Assembly (NCBI RefSeq): GCF_022605725.1
Contig: NC_065552.1
Span: 20,912,785 to 20,976,784 of the forward strand
From: Anthonomus grandis grandis
Lineage: Eukaryota > Arthropoda > Insecta > Coleoptera > Curculionidae
Direction: 5' to 3'
DNA: 64,000 nucleotides
The notes beneath the pieces were generated by a model, which was given only the letters and a program-made list of their open reading frames with translations, was not told the origin of the DNA and ran no database searches. Positions 11,623 to 22,990 of the stretch are shown piece by piece. Position 1 is the first letter of the stretch. Every line of letters begins with the position of its first letter. Made by a program: the position numbers and the translations under genes.

Positions 11623-12239
11623 GATTATGATTTTTAATACTACATAATAATAAAGATTTTTTACATTTAGGTTAAGTTTATCAGTTAAAAAACGTTGAAT
11701 ATTAGTTTATGTTATGCTAATATATATCTTTTTTCGCGGTCCTCATGTTTAAATATAGGTTTTAACATCGGTCCAGTTTAGGGCGCTAATGGTCCAATTA
11801 AGGATACCGGTATCCCAAATTGGACTTTTGTTTATATTTTTTTCATTTGAAAAATAAAATATTATAAAGTACCATGTATTTATTAATAATAATAATAATA
11901 AATTTACAATATATTTTTTTGAAATAATTACAACTAAGATGTAAAATAGCCTTTTTTCTTCCAGTGAATTATGAAACAAGTAGTCTTGCCTCTCTGGAAC
12001 AGAACAAGTGTGGCAGTAACTGTAAAAACAACAATTAAACTGGTTTTATAATGTCTCCGCAAAACAAATCATAGACAAAAAACCGTAAAAAACAAAATTT
12101 TAAACTTGTTTAATTAATAAAAATAGGAGTTTCTTACCATATGAAACAATAACTAGTTTAGCCCCAGATCTTCAAATTCTACCTCAGATTCATTATTATC
12201 CAAATGTATAATGAAATGGTCCTCTCCATTCAAAATAAT

Positions 12240-13110
12240 CATGCACCTTTTTTTATCAATTATTCTTATTATTATATCTTTATTATTTTTCCTGTGAATT
12301 CTCCTTTTTAGTTGTCCCCAACATATACAATAATACAGAGGATGTCTGAGGACAGTATTTTTTAGCTATGTTATCTACTACATACTGCTTTTCCCATGAT
12401 TTGGTATTTATAACTTCCAATAATTGTCTCTTTGTATGAGATTCGTGAAAAGTGGGATCATGTTTATATAAAAATGTCTCAATTTCAAATTGATGTGAAG
12501 ATATCAGTCCAACCCTTTTTTGCCGTGTCATGTGTATCATACCATGTTTCGTCTAAATAATATATGGATCTTTCTTCCAACCAAAATCTTTAAATTTTCT
12601 CCAAATATTCTATACACCACCTGACAATTCAAGTACTTTCCATTACAGCAGGCCTTTTGTTAACTATCTTAAACTTAAATCCAGTCTTATCAGGTATCTC
12701 CGCAAGGTGGAGATTGAGAAATGTTTGTCCCTTGCCGATAAGGTGTCCTTAACCATCTCTATGGTGGAAACCTCATTGTTTTTGTATTTAGAATACACAA
12801 CTTCCCTTAGCAATTTAGCAATATCCGTGTCAAGTCCCTTTGATTGTCCTGCATCTGTCCTTTTTTTTTCTGTCCTTAATCCCTTTTTTTACAAAATAGC
12901 ATATTATACTATAGGGAAAAAAACCGCTGTTAAAACCGCTGTTTTTTTGCAAAGCACTACAATAATTTGTGAACTGAAGATCATTCCTTAGATTGTTATA
13001 GACATTTAAACCAATTTGTTTGGCGTTAAACAATTACGTTTTAAAACTGCTTGATTTTCCCCTGTAGCTTCTACTTCCCTTGCTTCTGAGTCTAAATCAC
13101 TGTCCAGATC
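12240..13110 (-). pseudogene. DDE transposase relic (insect family with YLDETW and WGQLK motifs)
   Basis: On the minus strand a winged-helix-like segment (VSTIEMVKDTLS and STLRRYLIRL, about 12690-12790) is followed by IYYLDETWYDTHDT near 12570 (first catalytic D). Then come KRQLLEVINTKSWEKQYVV near 12400 and, in another frame, a YYC-to-WGQLKRRIHRKN block near 12330, where the usual NPIE core (third catalytic residue) is deleted. An acidic segment (DLDSDLDSEAREVEATGE) near 13070 may be the N-terminal part. Stops and frameshifts interrupt it. The family is a common arthropod IS630/Tc1-like transposase; the exact lineage is unknown. Confidence 0.65.
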
Positions 13111-13937
13111 ACTCTTATTGTTTTCATCACATATGTTATTGTCTTGCTTGTGCACCCACGGTCTCCATAAGCCCCCACAAACACTTTCCGTTTTTATTTG
13201 CCAAATTTTCCTGCTTATTTTCCCAGGGTCGAAACATTTTAAGGTCTTTAGGTATAATACCAAAACAAATCCACAAACACAAATTAAAAAAAACACTTCC
13301 TCACAATAAAAACTGCAAAAAATGTAGACGAATACAGGCCAAATTCTAAATTTTCCACTTCCATAAACGTGTAGTGTAAAAAGCAAAACCCATCAACTAA
13401 TAATAACCTCACATGACTCCCCTCGCAACTATTAAAGGTGATAAACCCATCCTTAAAGATCTTTAAAAATACAACAAACGTGATACAAAAACAGCCCAAA
13501 AATTTATCTGGGTACGGCCCCGTAATCGTCAAAATCAGTGGGATAGAGAAAGATACACAATCACTTACACAGCCTAAAGTAAGAATCGCCAGAACGCAGG
13601 TGTTTTATCTTTGTTTAATAGACTGGCTAAAAAGAAGTGAGAAGTATGTGAGTGCTGGTAGTGTTTAAAATGTTTTGTAAGATGCTTGGATTTTAGTCCG
13701 CGGTCAATTTTTTGATATTATTTTCTTTCTAAAAATGGACATTATCGAAACAAAAATAAAAAATAGTGTAAAACATGGGGTTTTACGTATATTTAAAATT
13801 ATTTCATAGGTAAATTATATGAAATTTTGGCATTTAAACAGACAAAAAATACGACATAGGCGCACCGACTATTTAGTGCGGCATCTGCGACACATCAAAG
13901 ATTCTAACAGATCTCTGAAGTGAACTTTAACACCCTG

Positions 13938-14277
13938 TATGATAAAAACTCTGAAATAATAAATATGGATAACTTGGTCCTTAAACTAAATAAAGAAAAG
14001 GCACTCTTGTTCATTATCGATAAAATGAACCGGTTTGTAGAAAAAAAGGATTCACGGTACCCATCACTGTGTACATCTTTAAAAATACAGTGTGGTTCTT
14101 AAAAAAAACAACCTGAAACAGAAAGTGAACATAAATGTTTTTTCATGTTTTTATCGGAATTTTTTGTTGTTTGAAACGCACGATTCTTGCAAACGTTTCA
14201 AATGTTTCAAAACTCGCCATCTTTCACGTTGTTAATACATTGATCCAATGTGCATACATCGCAGGTTAATCTAAAGA
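13938..14277. other. Unassigned stretch between Y and the LINE relic
   Basis: A 60-codon frame (13920-14102) overlaps the Y terminus. Its first codons resemble those at 52818-52848 because both contain the same repeat tip sequence, so I regard it as non-coding. Nothing else is recognisable. Confidence 0.35.
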
Positions 14278-15157
14278 GATGGCGCTGCATATGCTGGTAA
14301 CTACGGTAAAAAAGACTCTGGAAACCAAAGAGGTATTACTAGCTGCTTTCCTGGATATTGAAGGAGCTTTTGGCAATACACTATTTGAGTTTATTACAAG
14401 GCCTCAGGAGAACTTGGAATAGACGCAAAGCCATGCAGGAGGATAGACTGCATGCGCAGAAGTAGGACAGTAAGATGCGAAATGCTGAATGAAACTGTGG
14501 AAGCCTCTGTAACTTAGGGAAGTGTTCTGTGGCCCATCCTGTCCAACTTTATAATACGCAGATGACTTATTGATACTGGCCCAAAAAATGAATGAAATTG
14601 AAAAGATGAATTAAAGCTGCTGCGAACATCGTGAAAAACTGGACAAAAAGAGAAGGTCTTAAGATAAGTCCCCTTAAATTCGCAATTGTGCCATTTACTA
14701 AAAGGCGAAAGATTGAGAACCTTGGGCCACTATTCTTGCATGGTAAAGAAAATTCTTTTTTGTTGGGAGAGATAAAATACGTGGGGGCTATCTTGGACTG
14801 AAAGTTAACTGAAAATTAGACCTGGTGATTTAAGGAAAAGCAAAGCTCGGACTGGAGCGAATAGCAAATAACAGTCAAGCTAACTTGACAGGATACCAAG
14901 AAATATCAATAATTTTTCAGGCAAACAAAATCAGATGATGAAGACATGCCACACTTTTTTAGACAGATATATTTGCGATACTAGAATGTGCTAGGAAAAA
15001 CATGAGGAGAGCATACACTAATAAGCAGATCTTAATAATAACAGATAGACAAACCGCCCTAAGGATCTTAACGAACCCTAGAGTTACATCAAAGCTGGTT
15101 TGGGAAAGCCTTATAGATCTGAAAGCTTTGGGAGACTGCATCTCACTTAGGCTTATA

Positions 15158-16976
15158 CAGTGTGTGTCAGCCAAATGGAATAAATTAGCTAATAAATAGA
15201 CGATAAATAGATTGGTTGTTATAGTTGCGCATTTTTTTTTCATAAAAACTTTTTATACAGGGAGTATCAGATAACGGTGGCCAATACCAACTTGCTTAGT
15301 TTAAACATAATATTATGTAAATTTATGTATGGTAATTAATTTTTAGATTCCTCAGATCATTTCAGACATATTTTGTATACAATATCCTATACCTATCTTT
15401 GACGGTTTCGGAAATATTAAGTAAAATTCAAACAAACATTTAGAAAAGAAAATTATTTATTTGCCGATAATTGTACAACATATTCAAAAACTTATACATA
15501 ATACAAATCTAAACAATCATGTCAATGTAGGAGATGTTCAAAATGCTCGCCACGAACGTCTTGGCAACACCTCACCCGTAAATAGAAATTTCTTCTAACG
15601 TTACTCAACATCTCAGGTGTGATCGATCTAATTGCCAGGGTTATTCGTCTTCGTACGAAGTCAGCTAAGTTAGTGGGTTTAGTTTCGTATACAATAGTTT
15701 TCACCTATCCCCATAAGAAAAAGTCTAATGGCGTCAGATCGGGAGACCGTGCTGGCCATTCCATCGATCCTTGCCTCCCTATCCACCGATCTGGAAATAT
15801 TTGGTTGAGGTACTGCCGGACATTTATTTGGTAGTGGGGTGGTGCTTCATCTTGTTGAGCCCATATCATATTCGCTGGAACTTGTGGGTTTCCTGGATCA
15901 GGATACAAGTTGGCCAACGTTGGCACTACATTATTTTGAAGCAATTCTAAATAATTATCGCCATTCAAATCGCCTTCAATAAAAAAGGGACCTATGATCT
16001 GGTTTTCAATAATACCTGCCCACACGTTTTTCTCAAACCTTTTCAGGGTATTGAGTATTGTCTTCTCTCATCCAGCGAGGATTTTCCCTGGACCAATAGC
16101 GGCAATTTTGACGATTGGCATGACCGTGAAGAGTAAAGGTGCACTCATCAGAAAACATAACATGTTCTAATTGGATCACATTGCTGTCTAACATTGCCAT
16201 CATTTGTTCACAAAAATACATTCTCCTGTCAAAATTGTCTTTCGTGAGCTCCTGGGTGGGTATAATTTTATAGGGATGCATTTTGTTTTCTTTTAATATT
16301 CTAATAACTGATGAATAGCTAATATCGAGTACTGGGGCTGCTTTCCGAGTAGATGTATGTGGGTGTTCCTCAAACTCAAGCATAACAGCCAATTTGGTAT
16401 CCTCACTTATTGCATTAGCAGCCGCTTTTTTTACCTGCCTAACATGGCCCAGCTCGTGGAATTGCTTTTCTATTTTACTAATTGTCCCTTGGATTAAAGG
16501 CGGCAAATTTGAAAATTTTTCGTGAAATAAGCGAGATACTTCCATTTGCGTCCGTGTATTATCTCCATAGCCAATCATCTGTAGAATTGTTATTTTGTGC
16601 ATTTCTGTTAAATGAACCATTTTTCTGGCTTGTAGTTGATCAAATTCAAACGACTCTAGTACTGACGACTACTTCTGTCATGCAACATGAGTCAACATTA
16701 AGTCTGGCATTTTAAACCAAAGTAAACAACAATTTTTAGTTTTTTTTTATTCTCATATCAATAAAAAGGAATGTTAAAATAGTTTTTGTTTGCTTTATCA
16801 TTACCAAAACCTAAATGGGCAAGAAGTATTAAGTGAGTTGTAGAGAGTCTTGAAAAATAAACAATTTTCTTTTCTAAATGTTATTTTTTGAATTTTACTT
16901 ATTTATTCGAGCGTTTTTTCCAACACGCTCCCATCTATTTATTAGCTAATTTATTCCATTTGGCTGACACACACTG
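15158..16976 (-). mobile_element. Mariner-like element M2, complete ends
   Basis: The first 43 bases (15158-15200, CAGTGTGTGTCAGCCAAATG and onward) are an exact inverted copy of 16934-16976. TA flanks both ends (15156-15157 and 16977-16978), the TSD of the Tc1/mariner superfamily. Length is 1,819 bp. It is inserted in the RNase H domain of an older LINE. A nonsense codon and one frameshift in its transposase make it non-autonomous now. Confidence 0.92.
15522..16620 (-). pseudogene. M2 transposase (mariner-like, three-D catalytic core)
   Basis: The minus-strand ATG at 16618-16620 starts MVHLTEMHKITIL. A helix-turn-helix region is followed by STRKAAPVLDISYSSVIRIL, then the catalytic core: MFSDECTF (first D), QQDEAPPHY (second D) and WPARSPDLTPLDFFLW (third D), with 36 residues between the second and third D. 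The frame ends RGEHFEHLLH at 15525. Two lesions are visible: a small indel or stop near 16025-16033 and an in-frame TAG at 15705-15707. Otherwise it is well preserved, so inactivation is recent relative to M1. Confidence 0.9.
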
Positions 16977-17499
16977 TATAGGTTCCAGGACATAAAGGTA
17001 TTCCAGTAAAGGAAAAAGTTGATGAACTAGCAAGAAAATGTTTTACGGCATTTTACATCGGGCCGGAATCTGCGCTGCGAGTTCCAAGAATTGAGATCAG
17101 GAACTGGGTGAAAAGAAAACATCAAGCTCACTGGACAGAAATGAGACAGCTGAATAGATGAAACATGTTTATAAACTTTAAAAAGATGATAAAATTACTA
17201 GAGACCTCTTTACATTTAGAAGGAATAAACTCAGAACACTTATAGATATCAGAACCGGACACATGGCCGTTAAAGGACACCTGACCAGAATTGAATGTAT
17301 AATGAAGACCTTAACTGACTATTGTGCGAAAAGAAACCAGAAACAGTAAGACATGTCATTTGTAACTGTGAGACCTTGTGGCCAAAAAGCAACAAATATT
17401 TGGGAGACTCATACTGGACCTAGAGGCACTAGGTACCACAGACGCAAAAGATCGGTACTACTGGGTAGTATCGATGGAATATCGGGGTAAAAATAAGTA

Positions 17500-18017
17500 G
17501 TCTTTAGGCTGCTGTGGACAATGGACAAACCCGAAAAGAGAAAAAAAATATACAAAGGCTGGGACGTATTCCCAAGTATACCCATGTTGTATATAGTATA
17601 TCCAGTGACTTATGTCCCATCCTCCCTGATGAAGGGCAGCAGCGACTACCAATACCAGCTAAGACGCATAGGAAAATATGATCCTGGATCGGCTTAAAAC
17701 TGGACTACCACAAGTATGACTGGAGCAGTTTTTAATTTGTTGGTTGAGGTACTGCGAAAACCCGTAGCGTCTGATCTACCGTGGGCAGCTACCAACAGCG
17801 TCGGTATCCAGAATGAGCGGCTGAAATATATAAACTCGCCAACACGTAGGGCAAGCGCGAAGTTTTATTTTGACAAAACCTCTGTAAATTAATAATTAAT
17901 TATTATACTCTCCCAGGTGAGTAGAGTAAGATACTCAGAATCTTACACTGCTCTGTTAGTTAGCCCTATGGATTCTAGGGAGGGCAAAAATTCGACTAAT
18001 TGGCTAGACACATTCAC
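17500..18017. other. Unassigned LINE-flanking sequence
   Basis: Mixed-composition sequence between two LINE relics; it may be the 3' untranslated tail of the first and the 5' region of the second. A minus frame at 17458-17652 has no recognisable domain. Confidence 0.35.
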
Positions 18018-20280
18018 GAACCTATATATTGCGAGCTACAATATACGCACCCTGAGAACGGAAGATCATCTCGAGGAACTGTAGCAAGAGATAGAACCCA
18101 TAAACTGGGACATAATAGGATTGTCCAAAACACATCTCTCCGTTGAGAAAACAACAACGTTAAAGTCAGGGCCACTGAAATATCAGAAAAATCAAGACGT
18201 ACGTCACCCTAAGGAAGGAGTCGCTCGCCTCGTTAATAGAAAAATGAAACAGAGTGCCTAAGTTCTGAGCTATATCCAACCGAGTTATATACCTAATGCT
18301 GAAACTGAACAAATGTTTTGTAATTCAAGTTATCAACGTATACACGCCTATTAGCGCCGCAGAAGTTAATAGGCGTACAAGTAGAACAACTATATGAAGA
18401 CATAGACCTTGCAAAGCAACAGGAAAAAGCGCACTTCATAGTCATAATTAGAGACCTTAACGCCAAGATCGGAAGGAGAAAACTTGGGGATTCTGACTTT
18501 ATCGGTCACTACTTACCAGGAGACAGGAGCATCAGAAATGCTAGCAAATTTTCTAAACAAGCAAAATCTTTTCTGTTTAAACACATTCTTCAAGAAAATT
18601 GAAACGAAAATGGATTTCATGACAACTCAACAAAAAACGAAATCGATTTTATTCTCTCTTAATCGAAAATACTGTAAGAATGTTTCAGTTTTGAATAGAA
18701 CCAACACCGGAAGCGACCACAGAATGATTCGTGCACGATTTATTTTTAACATTAGGATAGAAAAAAAAAACTTTTTAACAAAAACAGCTTTGTGACAAAT
18801 TAGAAATTCAGATCAAAAATATCAAAGAGAAGTATCAAGATATTTACCACCAGAAGAAGCTCTAGAGAAGATAGACATCAACTAGTTAACTAAGAGAATT
18901 ATATCATCTGTACATGCAGCAACAAAAAAGGTATACTCTAAATTAAAGAAGAAAAAAGACAATAGACTCAGCGAGTCAACAATTAAAATGATGCGATTTG
19001 CAGGATATGAGAAAATACAGAACCAAAATAATTCAAAACACGATAGATAGAGACAGTGATATGAAAGTCCTTTAGTGTCGACTGGATTTTGATGACTTCT
19101 AATGGAAAGAGACGATTCAACAGTTTAATAAACAAACACGGCGTTTTGTTTAACAGGTTACCCAAGTTATTGAGAGATTTTACTATGAACTATACTCGTC
19201 TGTGATGCCTAATATGGAGGCTGTACATCAACATACCCTAGTGTGCAGCGCAGGCTGAGAAGATATACCAGAAATATACTTAGAGAAATAAAAATACCTT
19301 AAAAAATGAAGAATGGAAAATGCCCCGGAGAAGATCGCGCCACGGTGAAAATGCTTAAACTTGTAGGAAATAGGCTGGTAAAAACAATTCAAATGTGGTC
19401 TTGTCTACAAGACAGCAAAATGCCAAGACTCCTGGTACAATGTGAAAGCGGTATTACTATTTAAAAAGGGAGATACTACCAGTATCGAGAACTATCGTTC
19501 CATCAGCTTGCTGAGCACCTTTACAAACTTTTACTTGAGGTTATAATCAATAGTCTCTCGAGAAAAATATACTTTTAAGGAAGCAACAATACATATAAAA
19601 ATCGATGAAAATATCATAACACATGAAATTGAGTTGAATCGAGCAGTGAATCAAGCAGACCCAACATCACCGAAGTTATTTACCTGAGCCCTTGACGATG
19701 TTTTCAAAAAATAAAAATGACAACAAAAATAATTTCAAATTTACGAGACATTTCGGAGCTGATGACATTGGTATGATTTCAAACAGCTCGGACGAACTCG
19801 GAGAAATGCTACAACGGTTGAACGGAGCCTCTAAGAGCATAGATCTAAAAATCAATACTAACATCCAGATATTCCAATAAATTTAAAACGAAAAGTGTTT
19901 CACCTGTGGCGACGTAGGTCTCGAGACAATAACACTAAACAAATACAGTGAAAGTCGGCTTAGAATATCTCAGAGAGCAATGGAGCAAGTAATCAGGAGA
20001 TAAGGAGGAGGACTAGAGTCGTCAATATAATCAAGAGAGTTGCCGAGTTGAAATAGACCTGGACAGGTCACGTAGCGAGACGAGAGATGGACAAAGAGAG
20101 TGATACAGCGGCCTTAAGAAACAAAGAGAAACAGAGAAAGACCACAGAGAAGATGGACGGCTGACATCAGAGAGATAGCCGGTAAAAACTGGCTTAGAAT
20201 TGCCCAAAGCCGTCACGAATGGAAAACTAGAGGGCTATCTCCAGCAGTGGAATGGAGAAAGTTGATGAAGAAGAAGGGAA
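18018..20280 (+). pseudogene. RTE-type LINE relic (endonuclease and RT)
   Basis: The endonuclease starts near 18018 with SYNIRTLRTEDHLEEL and WDIIGLSKTHL, and ends with NTGSDHRMIRARF near 18702 (SDH motif). The RT region shows MKNGKCPGEDRATVKML near 19305, a weakened motif C (HFGADDIGMISNSSDELG, 19752-19805, D-D retained) and a C-terminal block with RRWTADIREIAGKNWLRIAQ near 20150 and HEWKTRG, the usual RTE tail. Numerous stops and frameshifts indicate an old copy. The assignment to the RTE clade is by motif style only. Confidence 0.8.
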
Positions 20281-20434
20281 GAAAAAGAAGTGTTCCGACT
20301 TTATTTTTTTTAATTAGGTGCACTGACACTGCTGCTGATACACTTTCTAAAAAAGCAGTGAATTATATTGTAAATATTGTATAAGATCTAAGAAATAAAT
20401 AGTAAAAACTGTAAATTAATTTGGCGATTAAGTA

Positions 20435-20480
20435 GGTATTGCATTAATGCAATACCAATTGCATTAATGCATTAATGCAA
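20435..20480. repeat. Two adjacent 22-bp perfect palindromes built from GCATTAATGC
   Basis: 20435-20456 (GGTATTGCATT and its complement) and 20459-20480 (TTGCATTAATG and its complement) are each perfect palindromes, two bases apart. Together they contain repeated TGCATTAATGCA units. AATT/TAAT cores and ATGCAAT resemble homeodomain, POU or bZIP sites. A cruciform or replication slippage product is also possible. Confidence 0.6.
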
Positions 20481-20489
20481 GTAGGGAAT

Positions 20490-21322
20490 CGTGGAAAGAT
20501 TATCGTTCGTGCTTTGCCTATAAATTTCTGTTACATGTTAAGGTATGGGTTTCGGCAGCCAAGCGAGAACATTTTCAGGGTTGTATATAAAAACAAATTC
20601 AGGCACATCAGGGTTAATCAGGGCTTATAGAAATATACACTCTTGCGAGCCAGTCATTTAATATCGCTGTGCACACTGGAGAGAAAACCAGTTTTTAAAG
20701 AAGTACATGCCTTATAGAGATGAGAATCTTTAGATAGCGATAGTTCATTTACAAGTCTGGCAAATTCTGATCTTGGATGCGGAAATCATGTATGATAAAC
20801 CTATCTGCTATTAAACATATTTTAAGCTATTCTCAAGTAAATACAAACGTCTCTTAATTACGCACGAACGTTCTGCCCAAATTATACGATTATTTTTGAA
20901 AGCTCGGTCAGAACTCGAAATACGGCTTTTTAGGTCGTCAACCTCCGACGCCAATTATTGTCGAATATAAAAGATACAATTGCGACAAAACGTCTCGACA
21001 GTGTATATGGTACCTCACGATTTGAACCGAGATGGGTTCCACCTGCTGCCAGATGCTACGAGACGACGGACCAGTTCTTTTTTTTCTCTTTTTAAACGTA
21101 AAGTCAGTGAAACCTAATCGTTTCAGTCTCGATTTTGGATGGTGACTTGGTAGTTTGTGACAAGTTTTTTTTGTTTCTTTCGGGTACATTAACAGAGAAA
21201 GATTTATTTTTAAGAAGAGTACATTCATTCTGTTGTACAAACCATATTGTATTATTAAAAATTACATGCAAACTTAGTAAAAAATTGAGACTTGTCTAAG
21301 GCCTTTGATATGGTATCCACGG
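20490..21322. other. Unassigned sequence with one unsupported frame
   Basis: A 100-residue minus frame (20938-21240) is Lys- and Ser-rich with no motif I recognise. Composition is mixed around 20940-21150. I cannot tell unique host sequence from an old repeat. Confidence 0.3.
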
Positions 21323-22350
21323 GAGCCATTGGCGATTTTCTGAACCTGCCAAATGCTTTTGACACTAAGTCTTACCTTGCCAATTGAAAAACTAACTAGT
21401 CAAACTTTAAAGCAGGTATGAAATAGTATCTCCTCAGCTTCGATAATTAGGAAAATTAGTTTGATTTTTCGACAATAAAGATATTTTAATTATAAAAATT
21501 AATATGGTACAAAATTTCTGATGTGATCCACTGCATTATGAGTAGAGGGCAGGTTTTAATGCTGATTATAAGCTATTGGAGGTTTTTCTGGACCTGCCAA
21601 AGCCATTTGACACTGAATCTTACCTTATCCATTAAAAAACTAACTAATCAAATTTTAAGGCAGGTATAGAGTAGTCCTCTTTGAATTCAATTGGGAAAAT
21701 CGGTTTGTGTTGCAGACGATACAGGGATTTTATTTGAAAATTTCAATAAGGGACACAATTTCCTAGTATTTAACATAAATCGATATCATTCTGGTCATAA
21801 TCCACTGCTTTACGAATAGATGAATGTTTTAATGATGATTATAAACCGTTGGCGGTTTTTCCTGCCAAAGGCGTTTGACACCGAGTATTACTTTACCAAT
21901 TGAAAAACTAACTTAAGTCAAGGTTTATGGCAGGTATAGAGTAGTCCTCTGCCACAATTATTCAAAAAATTAGTTTTCTTTGCAGATGATACAGATGTTG
22001 TAATAGAAAGCTTGCATAAGGGACAAAATTACCTAAGATTTAACATAAATCAAGGTCAATTATGATCATGATGCACTGCATTATAAATAGGTGAAGGTTT
22101 TGATCGTGATCATTAGCCATGGTCTGTGTTTCTGGATCTGCCAAAGGCTTTTGACACTGAGTCGTACTTTCGAGCTGAAAAAATAACTAGTCAAACTTTA
22201 AGACAGGCATAGAGCAGTCATATACCACAATAATGAGGAAAATCAGTTTGCTTTGCAGACTATATATACATTTTATTTAAAAACAATAAGGGACAACATT
22301 TCTTAGGATTTACATAAGTCGATGTCAATTCTGATTGTGATATTGCAGTG
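21323..22350 (+). repeat. Tandem array of about four 248-276-bp units derived from LINE RT
   Basis: Four head-to-tail imperfect copies are visible. The anchor motif CTGCCAAAG-TTTGAC occurs at about 21346, 21594, 21862 and 22138, giving periods near 248, 268 and 276. Each unit translates in part as LDLPKAFDT (RT motif A) and, about 38 codons later, as FADDT (motif C; about 21712, 21980 and 22253), followed by HKGQNYLRFNI. The normal motif B region between A and C is absent. Units differ by point changes and small indels, so the amplification is not recent. Confidence 0.75.
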
Positions 22351-22990
22351 TATATAAGAAAGGTTAATGAAGCAATTTGCTTCATGGTAAAATTGAAAAT
22401 AATAATAAACAATAATTCAGTTCGTTTTAATACAAATTCTTCAGCAGGCGCGTTCACTAACGATAATAGAACCCCATTTAATTACAAAGATCATCTGAAG
22501 CAATTTATCTATGGCGGTTGGAATGAATCGGAAGTATGCGTTTGGCTATCTATCACAGATATTGCAAAAGCCATGTGGGCGTGTTGCTCTTCATTTATCT
22601 TTGAAATTACTTAATATTTTCTGAGTGCCTTATAATTCTCGATGACAGGGCTATAATAGCGGAAAACGATGATAAGTTTGAGTATCATGCATCTCTAGGG
22701 AGTTCGTTTAACGCTCTTAACGATCGGCTACATATACAAACACCTGTTCATTATTTTTTAAAGAAGATAATTAAATATGCTTGTTCAAGAGGACAAGCAT
22801 ATTTAATTATTATTTATATTCTTTAAGTTTGTAAGGTACTTGCTCAACTACAACCAGTTCGTTGATCCATCTAATTTAGAAATAATTCAAAGTTAGAAGA
22901 TAAGATTCACAGAACGGCTCCTAAAGAACATAAACTTACTTCAAAGACATTTACTATACTCGAGTACCAATACCGGATGATTGGAGCTTT
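22350..22990. other. Unassigned stretch containing an 18-bp hairpin
   Basis: A plus frame at 22348-22614 (88 residues; includes FNYKDHLKQFIYGGWNES) resembles nothing I know and starts inside the last array unit. The perfect hairpin at 22767-22810 is listed separately. Nothing else is recognisable. Confidence 0.3.
22767..22810. repeat. Perfect hairpin, 18-bp arms and 8-base loop
   Basis: ATAATTAAATATGCTTGT at 22767-22784 pairs perfectly with 22793-22810, around the loop TCAAGAGG. It could be a small foldback repeat, a recombination remnant or a structured RNA. No expression evidence is visible. Confidence 0.6.

Larger units (their letters stand above)
9646..11830 (+). mobile_element. Pogo-like (Tc1/mariner superfamily) transposon
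   Basis: A pogo-type transposase relic (10109-11622) is flanked on both sides by repeated motifs of the form CCTAAATTGGACC. On the left these lie near 9663, 9677, 10018 and 10043; on the right they are inverted, near 11770, 11791 and 11813. Such repeated subterminal motifs are typical of transposase binding sites. Exact TIR tips and a TA duplication were not resolved, so the ends are estimates. Confidence 0.6.
9168..13937 (-). mobile_element. Inverted-repeat DNA transposon Y hosting a pogo-like insertion
   Basis: About 9168-9300 is an imperfect inverted copy of about 13810-13937. The best shared block is the sequence around AGAATCTTTGATGTG (left, about 9209) and its complement near 13890, followed by the GTTTAAAT and AAAATTT blocks. 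The right end reads CACCCTG followed by TA; the left begins CAGGGG. The interior holds a minus-strand DDE transposase relic (12240-13110), which probably belongs to Y, and a complete-looking pogo-like gene region that would be a later insertion. Boundaries are approximate. Confidence 0.5.
14278..17500 (+). pseudogene. R1/I-group LINE relic (RT and RNase H), split by M2
   Basis: Left part: RT motif A as AAFLDIEGAF near 14338, a YADDLL motif near 14556, and a KNWTKREGLKISP segment near 14637. RNase H begins with ITDRQTALRI near 15040. The frame is cut after LRLI at 15157 by M2 and resumes at 16979 with VPGHKGIPVKEKVDELARK, the RNase H C-terminal motif. A degraded Cys-containing tail reaches about 17500. 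Many stops occur. The RNase H continuity across M2 is the best evidence that both halves are one element. RT-RNase H architecture resembles the LINE at 58121-60579. Confidence 0.8.

Noticed and set aside
13006..13386. 126-residue minus frame as a separate gene
   Set aside because: Only its acidic end looks meaningful and that fits the N-terminal part of the adjacent transposase relic.
17560..17900. tRNA-derived SINE
   Set aside because: Mixed composition suggested it, but I could not find convincing A-box and B-box promoter motifs.
20938..21240. 100-residue minus-strand frame
   Set aside because: No recognisable domain, no composition signal and no neighbour support.
21323..22350. CRISPR-like array
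   Set aside because: The repeated units are about 250-275 bp, directly adjacent and RT-derived, with no short repeats and spacers.
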